Shown piece after piece: positions 21,333 to 34,000 of a stretch of 64,000 nucleotides of DNA (positions within the stretch are counted from its first letter, which is position 1; each line of letters begins with the position of its first letter). Under the pieces are notes generated by a model that was given only the letters and a program-made list of their open reading frames with translations, did no database searches and was not told the origin of the DNA. The stretch covers positions 34,360,255 through 34,424,254 of the forward strand of contig OX387193.1 of NCBI GenBank assembly GCA_947561395.2, written 5' to 3'. This DNA comes from Buxus sempervirens (Eukaryota; Streptophyta; Magnoliopsida; Buxales; Buxaceae). The position numbers and the translations under genes were made by a program.

Positions 21333-24300
21333 AAAATCCTGAATTTTTAATAATAATTAAAAATTTGATTGTTAGGACTATTAATTTATTTAAGTGATGA
21401 AAGTTCAGAAAAAAAGATTAAGTGGGTAAACCGGAATTCTCGGGTGAATAGGGGTAGAAATTCTAATTATAAAAATAAGAAGCAATAAGTCTATTGTAAT
21501 TTATTGGTTTAGGGTGGAGTGTCGCAAGGACAATTGGGAATTTCAGAAAATTTGGAAATTATATAAGTTAAGGGTAAGTGAAGTTATAATTTAAATTCAA
21601 TGGTTTATTAAAATATAATTAAGTGGTGATGTTGTATTTGTTTAGTGGCTAATTAGAGAATCAAGGGTTAATGTGTTGTGGTGTAGGAAGTTAGGTGGAG
21701 GAGCGCTACAGCAGAACATTAAGAGGGAGCTGAAGGGTTGAGCACATGAAAGGTTACTCGGTGAGAGCTGCTGGAGAAGTTGGCTTTTGGACTCCCATTT
21801 GCTATTGGAGAAATAGGCCTTTGGAGTGCCATTAGATTGCTGGAAAAGAAGGAGCAGCAGAAGGTTGGTGGTGATTAAAGCTCTGAAAGGTTTTCTCAGC
21901 AAGTTCAATTGGTAGAGAATTGTTCCAGACGTCCAGATCAGGTAAGCAAATTTCCAGGTTAGATTAAGGTTAGTTTAATTCATGTTCATCAAGTATTTGT
22001 GGAGAATTAGCTCAGATTTAAAGAGGTTTAGTCTTGGAAATTTTCTGCATTCGTCGGAGGATTTTTCGACACTGGAAAATTTTTGTGGAGTTGGATTTCT
22101 GCAAACAAAAGGCAAGTAGCACCCCTTTTAACATCATGTTTTTCTTATGGATTTTGATGAACTTCTATAATGATACATCTGTAACAAACGAGAGGATGTT
22201 TCTGGTCTTAAATCGGTGTCTGATCTTTTGTGCAGAATTTTCATGTTTAGATTAACTTTGAAATTGTGTAATTTCATTATTTAGATGGTTTTCAAAGTGT
22301 TAGAGGTGGTTTAATTGAATGAAGTAGGTTCAGTCTTTGAGAACTAGAGTTTGCCGCAAGTTGAAGAGAAAACACACCTGGCGCCAATGTGTGCTAAGTG
22401 CGGTTGACCTCTTGGGAGGTCAGCGCTAGTTCAGGTTTTAGGGTGGGTTGACTAGCGCCCAATGCTGCTGACCTCTTGGAGGTCAGCGCCAGCTCCAATT
22501 CAGCAGTATTTTGCGACTGTTGAGGTATTAAAGCATAGTTATATTTTTATCTTCTCAAACCTGACAAATACATTTTTCTAAGACCTATTTAACATCGAGG
22601 CTTATTAGAATTTTTATGGAAGCCAAAGTAACACCATGAATTAGAGATTTATTGGGAGGCATAATACTAAATGCATGTTATAAATTTCTGCAGCAGATAT
22701 AGATAACTCTTATAAGCTTATCTTGTTGTCAACTCTTTAGTTGCTACACTTGAGTTGTGCAATAATAAATCAAGGATTCTAGAACTGTTATGACTTTATA
22801 CAAATTTATTTTGCCAATAAAAATCTGTGGAGTAATATATATTAAAATCGTTTAGAAGAAGATAGTAAATCTGAATTCTTTCACATAGAGGAATAACTAA
22901 TGGGAGAATGCTGGAGCAGATTTTACCCTATATCTAGATGGGATTCCAGCACTAATAATAACCTGTAGAAATTAGTATTGACAATAAGATTTTGGGCATA
23001 AGTGGTCTTAGACTTAAGTAGTAAAGTATTAACAAAAACCTGAATTTTAAAGCTAAGATAAATGGTCTATCGTACTGGATTTTAAACTCATTGTATTAGC
23101 TGAAAATATGGCATGACCTGAATTATCCAAAGTATAAATGGAAGATCAAGAGCGGTAGTACCCTGTAAGAATTAGGTTGAGATTAAACAATAAGGATAAA
23201 AAGTTATTGGGAATAATTAGTAGAACCTTATGGGGAATAAGTGACTGATATTGATTAGAGGATTACTGTAATTTAAATACAAGTGTGTATGCTAAAAATT
23301 CTGTAGTTTGTACTCATGAACCACATCATGCAAGTTTTGTGTTCTAGCCTAAAGTATTTTTCCTCTAAGATATTCAAGACTTAATCGGTGTTCGGGAGTT
23401 ATTAAAAATTCGGTTAGGTCTAAATTAAAAATATGAGTTAAAGAATTATAAGTGAAAATCCATATGAGGTGGGTGTTAGTAAAATTAAGTCTGGTGATCC
23501 AAAGCGGTTAGTTGAATTGTCTATTGTTCTGAATATAAGGCTCTTACTGATTTATCTAAATTCTTTTACGACTTTTGAATTATCCGGAATTCTGTTCAAA
23601 CCTAAAAAGTATTTGAAATTACTTCTTAACATATTGTTGGTTATCATTTTGGGCAAATGGTATGGTTATTTTACCGGTTGTGTCAGTTGCTGTAAAATTT
23701 TACTGTGTGATGGCTTTAGTGATTATTTTTAACCGAATTTGATATAGTTCACTATAAATGACTTCATATGCTTTGAGCATTATTTCAATTTGACTTGAGT
23801 TTAGTTTTTCGCAAATTTGGACAGCTTTGGATAAAAGTGATTTTGTGTTTAAACTATTAAGGCACTTTGATTTATTCTTGGAGTTTTCCCGAGAAAGTAT
23901 TTGGAAACACCATGAGGGAGTAGATTTGGTCTTGAGAGGCCCATGTGATGATTGAACACGCTTGATTGTATGTTGTTTTATGCATCGGAATATTTTTTGA
24001 CTTTAATCAAATCATTTGTCTCATAGATTGGTTAATTTAAAACTATTTAGGGCATAGCACATTATGGATCCATAATTTAGCTAGTAAGTGAAGTTGGTCT
24101 AATTTGTTTGGTTAAAGTCTAGCTTCCTTCATGCATTTCCTTTATATGGAGAGGCCTTCCATGATGGAAGTGCTGCAAGTCAATTACCATAGTGCCTTTC
24201 CTCCATATAAAGAGGCCTTCCACGAGGGAAGTGCTGCAGCAGCTCCCTTTCCACCCAGAGGGGGTGAGGTCTAGTTATTGGCATCAGATTTGACAGTGCA

Positions 24301-24893
24301 ACAGTGGAGTTCCCAGACTGGATTGTTATCCCTTTCCACCCCAGAGGGGGTGAGGTCTTGTGTTTCCACTGAGAAACGACGATATTGGAATCAGAATTCA
24401 CAGAGGAATCAGAAATTGTAGAGATATCAGATTTGACAGAGGCATCAGATTTGGCAGAGGATTTCAGACTGGAACTATTTGGAGCTAGAACTTAACATTA
24501 CAAAGTGGTCAAATTTCACGAGTCCCACTATACTAAGTGGTTTGTCATTGTTTACTGGATTAATCGTATTATCCGTGATTAATCGTTGAATTTTATCTTT
24601 AATCGTTCATGTTTTAGAAATTAAATAAAATGTATTTGAGCATGCATGTGCTACTTGCTGAGATAGTCGTATTTCATCCGTTTTGTATTGTTTTGTTTCT
24701 AGATCTCGAAAAGGACGTTACCGGCGGGTATATGCTTGGCTCAGGTGAGTTGGGGAAATTTTTAGTTGACTCTGATTTTATTATTGTTTATTTCATGTTA
24801 TCCTTCACTCTGATATAGCGATCCTCTATAAGAAAGTAACCCTTTGGGAACGAGTTACGGCTTTACTACGTAACCCGGTTCCGGGGCGTTACA
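21333..24893 (+). mobile_element. 3.5-kb chromovirus LTR, plus-strand arm
   Basis: It begins AAAATCCTGAATTTTTAA, lacking the first TGT of its partner, and ends GGTTCCGGGGCGTTACA before ATTAT. Motifs are GCAAGTAGCAC (22112-22122), the GC-rich block with GACCTC/GAGGTC inverted repeats (22378-22495), hairpins CTTCC-ATGAT-GGAAG and CTTCC-ACGAG-GGAAG plus CACCC...GGGGTG units (24130-24360), GTGCTACTTGC (24648-24658), hairpin TGAGATAGTCGTATTTCA (24659-24676) and acceptor-like TTTCTAG (24696-24702). Confidence 0.8.
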
Positions 24894-25097
24894 ATTATAA
24901 ACCTAAATTAATTTAAAAACTGCTATATAACGGCTGTAATAGCAAGGTTGTGTGAAGAATCTAGCACCTGATTTATCATAGTTATATATCAACATCATCT
25001 TATCCACCAAAAGCATGATCAAAAGGGGTTATCTATCTCTCACTCTCTATCACAGCAGTCATATACAGACATCCAAAATACATATGTACAACGATAC
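24894..25097. other. short inter-element spacer
   Basis: AT-rich sequence lies between the chimeric insertion and the Tekay element. It begins with the right ATTAT duplication and ends with GATAC just before the LTR at 25098. No gene or repeat is recognised. Confidence 0.5.
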
Positions 25098-25396
25098 TGT
25101 AAAATCCATAATTTTAATAAAAATTAAAATTATTCATTTTAGTTATTAATTAAAGTTATTTGGCAAAATTATGCATATTCAGAGATCAGAAGTGTTTGAT
25201 TGAAGTTTCCGGATGAACCAACTTAGAATATTTATTGATAAAGGTGAGGAAAATTATTTAACTTTATTTGGGACATTTAAATTGGTTTGACGATGTGGCA
25301 AATGGGAGATATTGGCTAAATTAGGTTGCTGGTATAGGGATTTTTGTGGAGTGTCGTCGCATGGGATTGTTATTTGAGTTGCCCGAAGGCGGCAAC

Positions 25397-25404
25397 TATA
25401 AATA
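25397..25404 (+). promoter_or_regulatory. TATA box of the Tekay LTR
   Basis: TATAAATA stands in a C/G-rich context, repeated at 50651-50658 in the 3' LTR. It marks the likely RNA start some 25-30 bp downstream, close to the TTCG repeats. Confidence 0.65.
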
Positions 25405-25824
25405 CCGCTGGAATTGAGTTCGTTCGTTCGTTCGTTTTGGCATTCGAGCGAATTTTGCTGGAGAGATCAAAGAAAGAAGAGGGAACCGATCTAGGGTTTG
25501 GAGAATCAGGTTGGTGAATTTGAAGTGATCAGAGAGATAAATGGTGGATGTTTGAAGTCTGTTCGATAGATATAGAAGATCATTGCCGCATCATTCAAAT
25601 CTCGTTCAGGTGTTGCGAATTCAGTGGTTTAATCCGAAATTCAGGTAAGAATTAGTTAAGTAGGTGATAATTAATTGAATTTAATCAAGAGAATCGCAGA
25701 TCTAAAGACATCTGATCAGAAATTGGATTGTAGCAAAGATCTATTCGTGAGTTCAATTTTGGAGCAGTATCTCAAAGATTCGTTTGGAGAATTAAGGAGA
25801 ACCTCAGCTCAGAGTTACTCCTAA

Positions 25825-25837
25825 CAGGCAAGTAGCA
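25825..25837 (+). promoter_or_regulatory. leader motif, donor-like site
   Basis: CAG|GCAAGTAGCA fits a plant GC-type splice donor and is the reverse complement of TGCTACTTGC at 35898-35907. The matching pair in the 3' LTR is at 51078-51087 and 52610-52619. Confidence 0.5.
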
Positions 25838-26929
25838 CCTTCAAATTAGCATTATTTTGTGCGGTTTTGTGATCATCTAATGAATTAGAATTGAAGTAAT
25901 CGAAATTCTAATTTTCTGTTCATGAAATGCGTGATTAACCTGTGATTCAATTTTAGCCTAGTTAGAATAAATCCAAGATGGCGTAGTTGTGTTATGAGGA
26001 TGCTTTTCAATGAGTTAGAAGTGTTTTGATTGAAGGAAAATAGTTTAGTGCATGAGATTTTGTGTTTGCCGCAATTGTGGAGACTAGAAATACCTGGCAC
26101 TAAGTGCTGCCTAGTTCAATATTTTTGGGTGGGCTGACCTGGCGCCAAGGGCTGCTAACCTGGTGAGGTCAGCGCCCAGCACCAATTTAAGTGTAAGGTG
26201 CGGCTGTGTTGGTTTTTAAAAACAGTTATACTTTCAGCTTCTAAAACCTATTCAAATAGCTTCATCTAAGTCCTAATAAGAATCTATGTTCAGTAGAATC
26301 TTATGGAAGCCAACTTAGTGCTATGGTTAGGAGAATCATTGGGGGATATAATGTAATGCCCCAGATCCGAGTTACGTAGAGAAGCCATAACTCATCTCCG
26401 GAGGTTAATATATAACACAGGATCGCAATATCAGAGTGAAGGAAAAACATGAATACAACAATAACTATATAACAGAGTGCGCTAAAATAATCCCAAAATG
26501 AAAAAAAAACTCACATGACCAAGTAACTACCCGCAAGTATCGTCCTCTCCAGGAGTAGCTGAAAACGAAACAAAAACAATACGGAATGAGATACGAATAT
26601 CCCAGTGAGCTGCACATGCATGCACAAAACCATTTAGTTCAGTTCTAAAACATGCCACGGTTACAAAACATATACAGTGACGATAACATATCTAATTCGA
26701 GTAATCCGACAACATTCCAACCATCTAATCAATAGAAACGCAGAAATCCATCATAAAACCCACTTAATAACATCGGTATCATATCTTGAATATAGCCATG
26801 AAATCATGTATAACCAAGTAACAACATATCGATGAAATCATATTTTTGACAACTCAATAGATATATGTTTGTCCCAACAAGTATCATCGTAACAAATCAC
26901 ATCATAGCCATGACCACGCCTCCAAAAGT

Positions 26930-27365
26930 ATATCCGGCATACTCAGGGTTTCGGATATTGAAATGATGGTCTACTCCAGGTATCATCATCCAATGCCGGC
27001 CTACTCATCGGGTTTCAGCATTGACAACACCAAACCACTCATGGTCCCGATGCTGCTCTACATCGGCGGGGGATACAATTACCAAATTACAGATAAACCA
27101 TAAATACCAGCAAACCAGCAGATAAACATCTTGTGACAAATAAAGTCAAAACCCAACATTGGTCAATGTCATGTAGTTGCTTAAATTGGTTAATTGACAT
27201 GCCAAGGCGACATCCACACCTCCATGTACACAGTTCCGGCCTACTCAGGGTTTCGGAACTTTGAAATGACGGCCTACTCAGGGTTTCGTCTCCAATGCCG
27301 GCCTACTCATCAGGTTTCGGCATCGACAACTAGGCCTACTCAGGGTTTCTGGTTGCTCTACACCA
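26930..27365 (-). repeat. stem-loop array with GCCTACTCAGGGTTT loops
   Basis: On the plus strand the 15-base core GCCTACTCAGGGTTT, or a variant, is bracketed by arms that differ but stay complementary: TTCCG/CGGAA, GACG/CGTC, ATGCCG/CGGCAT, TATCCG/CGGATA and GATG/CATC. There are two clusters, 26936-27035 and 27232-27352, matching the two clusters of the forward LTR at 31264-31390 and 31573-31690. Confidence 0.8.
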
Positions 27366-29749
27366 GTCGTGGCAACACACAAGGCCATGCAATTACACCA
27401 ACGAAGCAATAACATTACATTACTAAACTTAGACAAGGATCCAGGTGAAGCTAAACCAAAACAGAATAACAAATGCATAAAACTCGCCATTGGCAACACG
27501 ATAAACCAACCATTGTCATCATCATGTATAACATAATACAACTCATCACAGATCACTCTGGACCAGAACAGTAACTCATGGAACTTCGATATGTGGTCTA
27601 ACCCAAAAACCAAATCCCACCAGTAGTAAAGTCCTTTTACTCACACAAGGATAATTTTACAAATACAGCTCAGCACTTTACGATCGAATAAACTCAGGTT
27701 AAACAAGTTCACAAACTGGAAAACAATTATAAAACATAGATAAAACTAGAATACTAACTCAGGGTATCAAGAATAATAATTTGACTACAAACAGTCCTTT
27801 GAATATCACCTTTGGGAACTCATAAAACCTATGAAGAATTGACCCAATGATCTCCGAAGGTTTGGAGTAGATTAAAATACTTCTAACATCCTAATCTAGC
27901 TTTTGGCTAAGAGGTTTAAGCCTTACAGTATCAAAAATGGGTTCAATTTGGTCAGTCGCGCATTCCCTGGAAAAATGGAGTGTGCACTGACCTCGGGCCC
28001 CTTGGCACCAGGTCGGCGCCAACTCAGCAGACCCAAAAATCCCTATGCACTGAGCTGCCGTCGAGGATAAATAGTAAGCGGCAGCTCGGTGGAAGCCCCC
28101 CTTGTTTCTCAATAATAATTTTTATTCACTGTTAAGTCGATCTAGCTATGACTGGCCTACATTCGAGCCTCTACAGCAATTTTTCTATGCTTCTACCACC
28201 TTCAATAGACGATTTAACTCAAATCGAAATTAATCTAACACGTTTCATATCACGCCTCAAAAATCTCTTCGAAAAACTCAACTCTGAAACTAACATTTTC
28301 CACAACCATGCATTACGGCAAATCTCAGAAATTAGAAACCAATACACAGAGTAAAACATTGCTACTCACCTGATACGAAGAACCTCATGATCGATTACTT
28401 GCCATCCTCTTCAGACCTCGCACGGCAACAGCTCCAAAAATCCCTTCAATGAGCGATCGGTGTTCCAAATCTAGATTCCTGATCACTCTTGATCACACCG
28501 CCAGGTTGAACCATTCTCAGCAACCTCCGGCAGCTCCAAGTGCTCCAACCAACCTTGCCCTATCTTCTCTATCTGGTTGAGCAACAGCCGCAACTCCTCC
28601 TCCGACCAAAATGACCTAAACCTAAAATCCCCAAAATCGCTGCTACTTATAGTGGTCGTCGGCACCCACTCTTTCCATGCTACGTTGTGTGTTCGCCCAT
28701 AGACCCTTCCTACATAATAAATTCCTTAACACCCGATCCAGCAATTTCTTCTCCACCAAACAACCTATATTAGCTCCTTACTAAATAAAATTAATTCTTA
28801 AAATGCTATGCACATGTGAAAATGGCACACGGCAAGGCGCACAGGATTCAGTGCGTTCCTTCGGATGGGAAAAATGGGAAATTGGAGTCGCCACTACCTG
28901 ATGGGGTGCAGGCAGACACCTGGGTGCCTAGGTTCCTCTATTAAGGCTTGGTCTGCGGCTAGAGATTCTAAGCAAGTTCTCGGTTGCGATCTGGGGAAGT
29001 CTGTAGACACCCCAGTCCACCCCATCGGATGACAGGTCCCATAGGTTTTCCTGGTTTTGAGTCAGTTGTGGTCTATCTCACCCGATTCCTATTCCAACAT
29101 GCACAGTTTGTTAAGTTTGGTGGGACCGCCAAAGTGGTGTGGGTCCCTTTATTTGATTTTATCTTGTTTATTTGAAGTGAGCTGGGTCCGATTGGGTGGG
29201 CCCCATTTGGGAGGCCCACGGATCTCCTTGGTGGGCTTGGTTATGCCCACATGTCCTTTGCTGGGCCTAAGTCTAGCCTGAGAGGCCCTTTGGGCTTAGG
29301 TAAAGTGAGTTGGTTTTATTTTAAAATTCAAGTTGAAGATTAAATGACTTTCATGCAAAGGTTAGCCGGGTTTGTTTGTGGGCCCATTGGGCAGGCCCAT
29401 GGTGGTAGCCAAGTGATTTATTTGAGTTCATCTTCTTTAGGTTTTCAAATTGGGCTAGACCTTGGGCTTGGGGCCCATTAGTCTAGACTTGGACCGAATG
29501 ATCCAAAATTCCATGGGCCAGGGTGTTGGACCCTGTACATTAGGGTGGATGGGCTTAGTGGGCCCGATAGGCCTGTGCCCACAGTCATGGCCAAACCATT
29601 CTTACACTAAGCCAGCATGCTTTATTTTTGGGCTTTGGTGGGCCTCGTAAGGTTTAGCCCACTTGGTTTACTTTAATTATCTTATTTTATTTTCAGAAGT
29701 GATCTTAGGCTAGGTGGGCCCCGTTGGAAGGCCCACCAAAGGATCCAAT

Positions 29750-32263
29750 TGTAAAACCCCAGTTTTGAGTAGAAAAAAAAATAATAAACAATAAAAAATA
29801 GTAGATAAAATAAAATATATGCAAAAGTATGAACACATGGATTTATGGACAGGCTTAATCAAAATTTATTTATTGCTGGAGATTTGTGGTCATTAGTTGT
29901 CAAAGAGAATAAGCTTAAGTGGATGCGGGAAAATGTAGGGTTTTCAGTGGGCGAGCATGCACAGGATCAAGGCTTTTAAAAGGTTGTCGTGCGGCAATAC
30001 GTATGGGAGCGTGTGGAAGGTATATATACTAAAGGGGAAATTAGGTTTTTGGTTTCGAATGCTCGCATCATATTTTTGTAACTGAAGAGGTTTGGTGTTT
30101 TGCAGCTACTATGGCGATTAGGGTTTCTCTGGGAAGAGATGAGAACCGCGAGAGCTACGACCGGATTAGTGGAGTCGGATTTCAGTGGGTTATTCCTCTT
30201 GCGAATAGGGGATCAGTTCGGCGACCTTCGCATCCACGCGCGCAGCCGGAAATCGTGATCGACCGGTTGTGGAATAAGCTTTTATTCTGGGATAAGCGTA
30301 TACGGGTGAGTAGCACTGTTTTAAAACCTCGGTTTCGGATTATTCGTAGTTCTGGTTTGAATGCATACGATTGTGGATTGAGATGTTCTGTTGTTTTCTG
30401 GGCGGACTCTGTCCGAGGGTTGTTTCTTTATAACTGAATGGGGATAAATAAAAAGTGTGTTAGATTAATTCCAAAACTGAGTGATTCAGGAGCCCATAAA
30501 ATTCTAGGAGATGTGTTTACCCTTCAATAGACTGCAACTAAAATTTGAGCCCGAAACTCCTTGTAGATTTGTCTAGAAAAATTATATACCAAAAGTCAAC
30601 GTTTTTAACCAGACTTAGAATATTTTGAGTCCAAAACTTTTTGTCTCAGAATTGATTGCTTTTTGGTATGGTGACCTTATAGGGGATCCTAAGACTATTC
30701 CACTCATCCAAAACGTGTTTCCAGGGTTTTATGACATTCATTTGATTGATTTGGATTATGAAAGCGAACTTTAGAATCTAGGAGCTGTTTTGCTGGATTA
30801 TGTTTAATCGAAGTTTGGATGCTGAAATCATTTCTGTATAATGTGCTTTATTATGAAAAGTCAGTTTTGAAATCATATTGTTTTGCTGAAATACCTCTAC
30901 ACTATTATGCTAGTTCACCTTTGAATGCACGGTGTACTTCAGAAATGATTTACTTGAATATTGTTTTATATCGATGGACGGTTTAGAATCATATCTTATT
31001 CTGTTCTGGTAAATTATTTGAGAATCTCTTTGAGGACTCCATGAGCGAGTAAGCTGGTCCTGAGTGACATATGGTATGCACTTGAACACGTTGATCTATA
31101 TATATCAGTTTTACATGATGGAAAATACATTGGTTTGATTTGCTAGTTTTATACTTACTACTGGTTTAGCTTGTCCTGGATCCAGAGTCTAAGCTTAGTA
31201 ATGTGATGTTATTGTTGGTTGTTGAAATTGCATGGCCTTGTGTGTTGCCACGACCGGTGTAGAGCAGCCAGAAACCCTGAGTAGGCCTGGTTGTCAATGC
31301 AGAAACCCTGAGTAGGCCTGCATTGGATGACGAAACCCTGAGTAGGCCGTCATTTTAGAGTTTCCGAAACCCTGAGTAGGCCGGAATTGTGTACATGGAG
31401 GTGTGGAGTGTCTACTTGGCATGTTTAATTTATCAACTAAACAATAGTCATGACATTGACCAATGTTGGTATTTGATTTTGTTTGACGTGATATGTTTTA
31501 TTCGCTGGTTTGTTGGTATTTATGGTTCATGGAATATTGTTTACCGATTATTGGGTATTGTACCTCCCGCCGGTGTAGAGCAGCCAGAAACCCTGAGTAG
31601 GCCTGGTTGTCAATGCAGAAACCCGGGGAGTAGGCCTGCATTGGATGACGCAGTCATTTCAATATCCGAAACCCTGAGTAGGCCGGATATACATTTGGAG
31701 GCGTGGGCATGGTTATGAGAAGACTTTGTGTTATATGACATTGGTATATCTAGAATTATATCTTGAGATACGAAATTATGGTTATTTGCTATGTTGTTGT
31801 CAGTTAATCATTATTTTATCGATATCTTCGGGATTGGAAACGGATTGTTATTGCTTGGTTTACCGGATGGTTTTCCGCACTGATATGAATTGGATTATTG
31901 AAATTTAGTCGGATTATTCGGAATATGTGTGTTATCATCATTGTATATGGTTTATAACCGTGGCATGTTTTAGAACTGAAATAACTGTATTTGTGCATGC
32001 ATGTGCTGCTCACTGGGATATTCGTATCTCACCCCGTTGCTTTCGTTTTGTTTTCAGATACTCTTGGAGAGCTCGATACTTGCGGGTAGTTACTTGGACA
32101 TGTGAGTTTTATTTTAGTTTGGGAATATTTTAGCGCACTCTGTTATATAGCTATTGTTGTACTCATGTTTTTCCTTCACTCTGATATTGCGATCCTGTGT
32201 TTTATAATAACCTCTGGAGACGAGTTACGGGTTTTTCATGTGACTCGGATCCGGGGCGTTACA
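29750..32263 (+). mobile_element. solo LTR, plus strand
   Basis: It starts TGTAAAACCCCAG, ends CGGATCCGGGGCGTTACA, and is flanked by CCAAT at 29745-29749 and 32264-32268. It is 2514 bp long. TATA-like GGTATATATACT is near 30017. The paired motifs are GTGAGTAGCAC (30306-30316) and GTGCTGCTCAC (32003-32013), followed by hairpin TGGGATATTCGTATCTCA (32014-32031) and a T-rich run to TTTTCAG (near 32058). A 108-codon ORF at 30111-30437 crosses the donor-like site, has no homologue I know and is not called a gene. Confidence 0.9.
31264..31692 (+). repeat. stem-loop array with AAACCCTGAGTAGGC loops
   Basis: Seven copies of a 15-base core lie in two clusters, 31264-31390 and 31573-31692. The arms are different but complementary: GCAGCCAG/CTGGTTGT, TCAATGCAG/CTGCATTGG, GGATGACG/CGTCATTT, TTCCG/CGGAA and ATATCCG/CGGATAT. 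Several pairs are G-T, which pair as G-U only in RNA. In the second cluster one core is deleted and one has two extra bases. Confidence 0.85.
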
Positions 32264-32302
32264 CCAATCGGGCTTCGGATCCGGGGCGTTACACCAATCG
32301 GG
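32246..32302 (+). repeat. 30-bp tandem duplication at LTR end
   Basis: CGGATCCGGGGCGTTACACC followed by AATCGGG is present at 32246 and again 30 bp later at 32276. A third partial unit (CGTTACACCACTCGG) starts at 32303. It covers the last 18 bases of the LTR plus the CCAAT duplication. Confidence 0.8.
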
Positions 32303-32435
32303 CGTTACACCACTCGGAACCTGTTGGTTCAACCGGTTCGGCTTAAACAACACCACAAGACAGTAAACATGCAAAAATCAAGTTTTTATTAAAATTTGAA
32401 GTTAACCAAAAGTTAATTTTGGTCAAGCCTGAAAT

Positions 32436-34000
32436 TCAGTAGAATCGAAATTGGATTTCGGTTATACTGCATTTTTTGGTTTAACAGAAATTCAATTTCG
32501 GTTAAGCCAGGAATTGCCCATAACCGACTTGTGATTTCGGGCAACCTGCAGAAACTCATTTTTTCTCCTTTTTGATAGAAAACCAATCCAAGGGGTTTGT
32601 GAACATGTAAGAGGTTTGTGTGGGCCCCTGTGTGGGCCCACAGTGGTCCGAATGAGGCCATTTGGTTCCTCTTTTAGGGTTTTCCAAAACCAACACAAAG
32701 TAATGGGTGGGGGGTTCCCTTCCCTTCTTCTTTCTCTTGTACTAAGACCAATACATAAACAGGGATCCAGCATCCCTGTTTTGGTCTTGTGCTCTCAAAG
32801 GAAACCAACGTTTATGCTTAGGGGAAGACAACAAACTCAAACAAAACACTCTCAAGGTAGGATTAAACAAAAGGACAAGCTAAGCAACTTAAGAGTAAAA
32901 ATCTGATTTTCATGGCATGCATACTTTACCCAAACAGCAACCTACTTAAAGTGACTAAGCATGCTACTAGTTAACTAGGAGATGATCATGCAAGAGAGAT
33001 TATCTACTTATGACCACAAATAGGGACTAAGAGATAAAAAAGGAAGAAAAAAGCATACATGCATTTCATGCCTTCACTCATGCTACTATCACTTTACTAA
33101 ATCACACAAAGAAGGGAAGGAGAAAGGGGCTTACTTGGGGATACATTGGATTCGTGTAAGAGGAACATACTCCTCATTTCGGCAAAAACAAAACAACAAG
33201 GACAGCAAAAACAGCGGCCGTATGGTATTGTAATAACCACTTTTAAGCCACCCAACCACTTTCTCTCCTTTCTTTATACGGCCTATACCCCTGTCTCTTT
33301 ACCATGGACGGGTAAGGATTCATCAAATAGTGTAGGAAGATGACGGAGAGATGATAAAGCATTCACATGATGGACAACTTGACCTTACAACATGCCTGGA
33401 GACTAGCATGCTCCAAATGAGCTAAAATTCATATATGTTGAATAAAATTTAGCAGGGAACCATACCTTAAGGCCAAAAACCTCCTTGGATGGTGTTGGAG
33501 TTCACTTGAAGCCTCTACAGCTGCTTGAGCTCCTCTCCTCCAAGCTCCAAAGTCTCCCAAGGCCTCCTCCAAGTAGTGGGAGTGAAGAAAAATAGGGTGG
33601 AAAGGGGTTTAGAATGGTTAGGGTATGGTTTTGGGAGTTAGAGAAGGGTGGAGAAGGTAGAGGGGAAGGCCACGAACAGGGCAAGGTGGGGGAAAAATTC
33701 GGGAAGCAGCCAACCCTAAGCCAAATGGCTAGGGTTGCTATTTATAGCAAATTTTTTGTAACCGAAATTAATTTTCGGTTACACTGATTTTTTAGTATAA
33801 CCGAAAATTAATTTCGGTTATACTAGCTTTTGTTTGTGACCGAAATTTTATTTCGGTTACTTTTGCACTTGATTAGCAATCATTTCTTGTCAGGTATGGA
33901 GTTAGAGAATCTGTCAGGCGATTTTTGATTTTACTTTATGAACTATAATTGAATTCTGGTCATACACAATTTGTTTATAACCGAAATTTAATTCCGGTTA
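32436..34000 (-). repeat. two arrays of AACCGAAATT...AATTTCGGTT palindromes
   Basis: The array near the TATA box has copies at 33758-33782, 33794-33824 (13-base perfect arms AGTATAACCGAAA), 33836-33860 and 33978-33998. A second, weaker array with the same motif lies at 32436-32545. Outer bases differ between copies yet stay complementary. Confidence 0.75.

Larger units (their letters stand above)
15231..24893. mobile_element. chimeric retroelement insertion with inverted LTRs
   Basis: The unit is 9663 bp. It is flanked by ATTAT at 15226-15230 and 24894-24898, starts TGTAACAACC and ends GGGGCGTTACA. In order it contains: a 152-bp small LTR; its internal piece with a reversed primer binding site; a 3.5-kb LTR on the minus strand; a reversed polypurine tract and decayed internal DNA; a second reversed primer binding site; a second 152-bp small LTR; and a 3.5-kb LTR on the plus strand. 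No single normal element gives this order, so it is read as a recombinant that integrated, or was rearranged, as one unit. Confidence 0.6.

Noticed and set aside
30111-30437. 108-codon ORF starting MAIRVSLGRDENRESYDR as a gene
   Set aside because: It lies just after the TATA-like box of a solo LTR and crosses the donor-like motif. Related LTRs have no matching frame. A short leader peptide cannot be excluded, but nothing supports it.
31264-31692. CRISPR-like array of AAACCCTGAGTAGGC repeats
   Set aside because: Repeats are 15 bases with uneven 11-20 base gaps that are themselves paired arms, within a plant LTR. This is a hairpin array.
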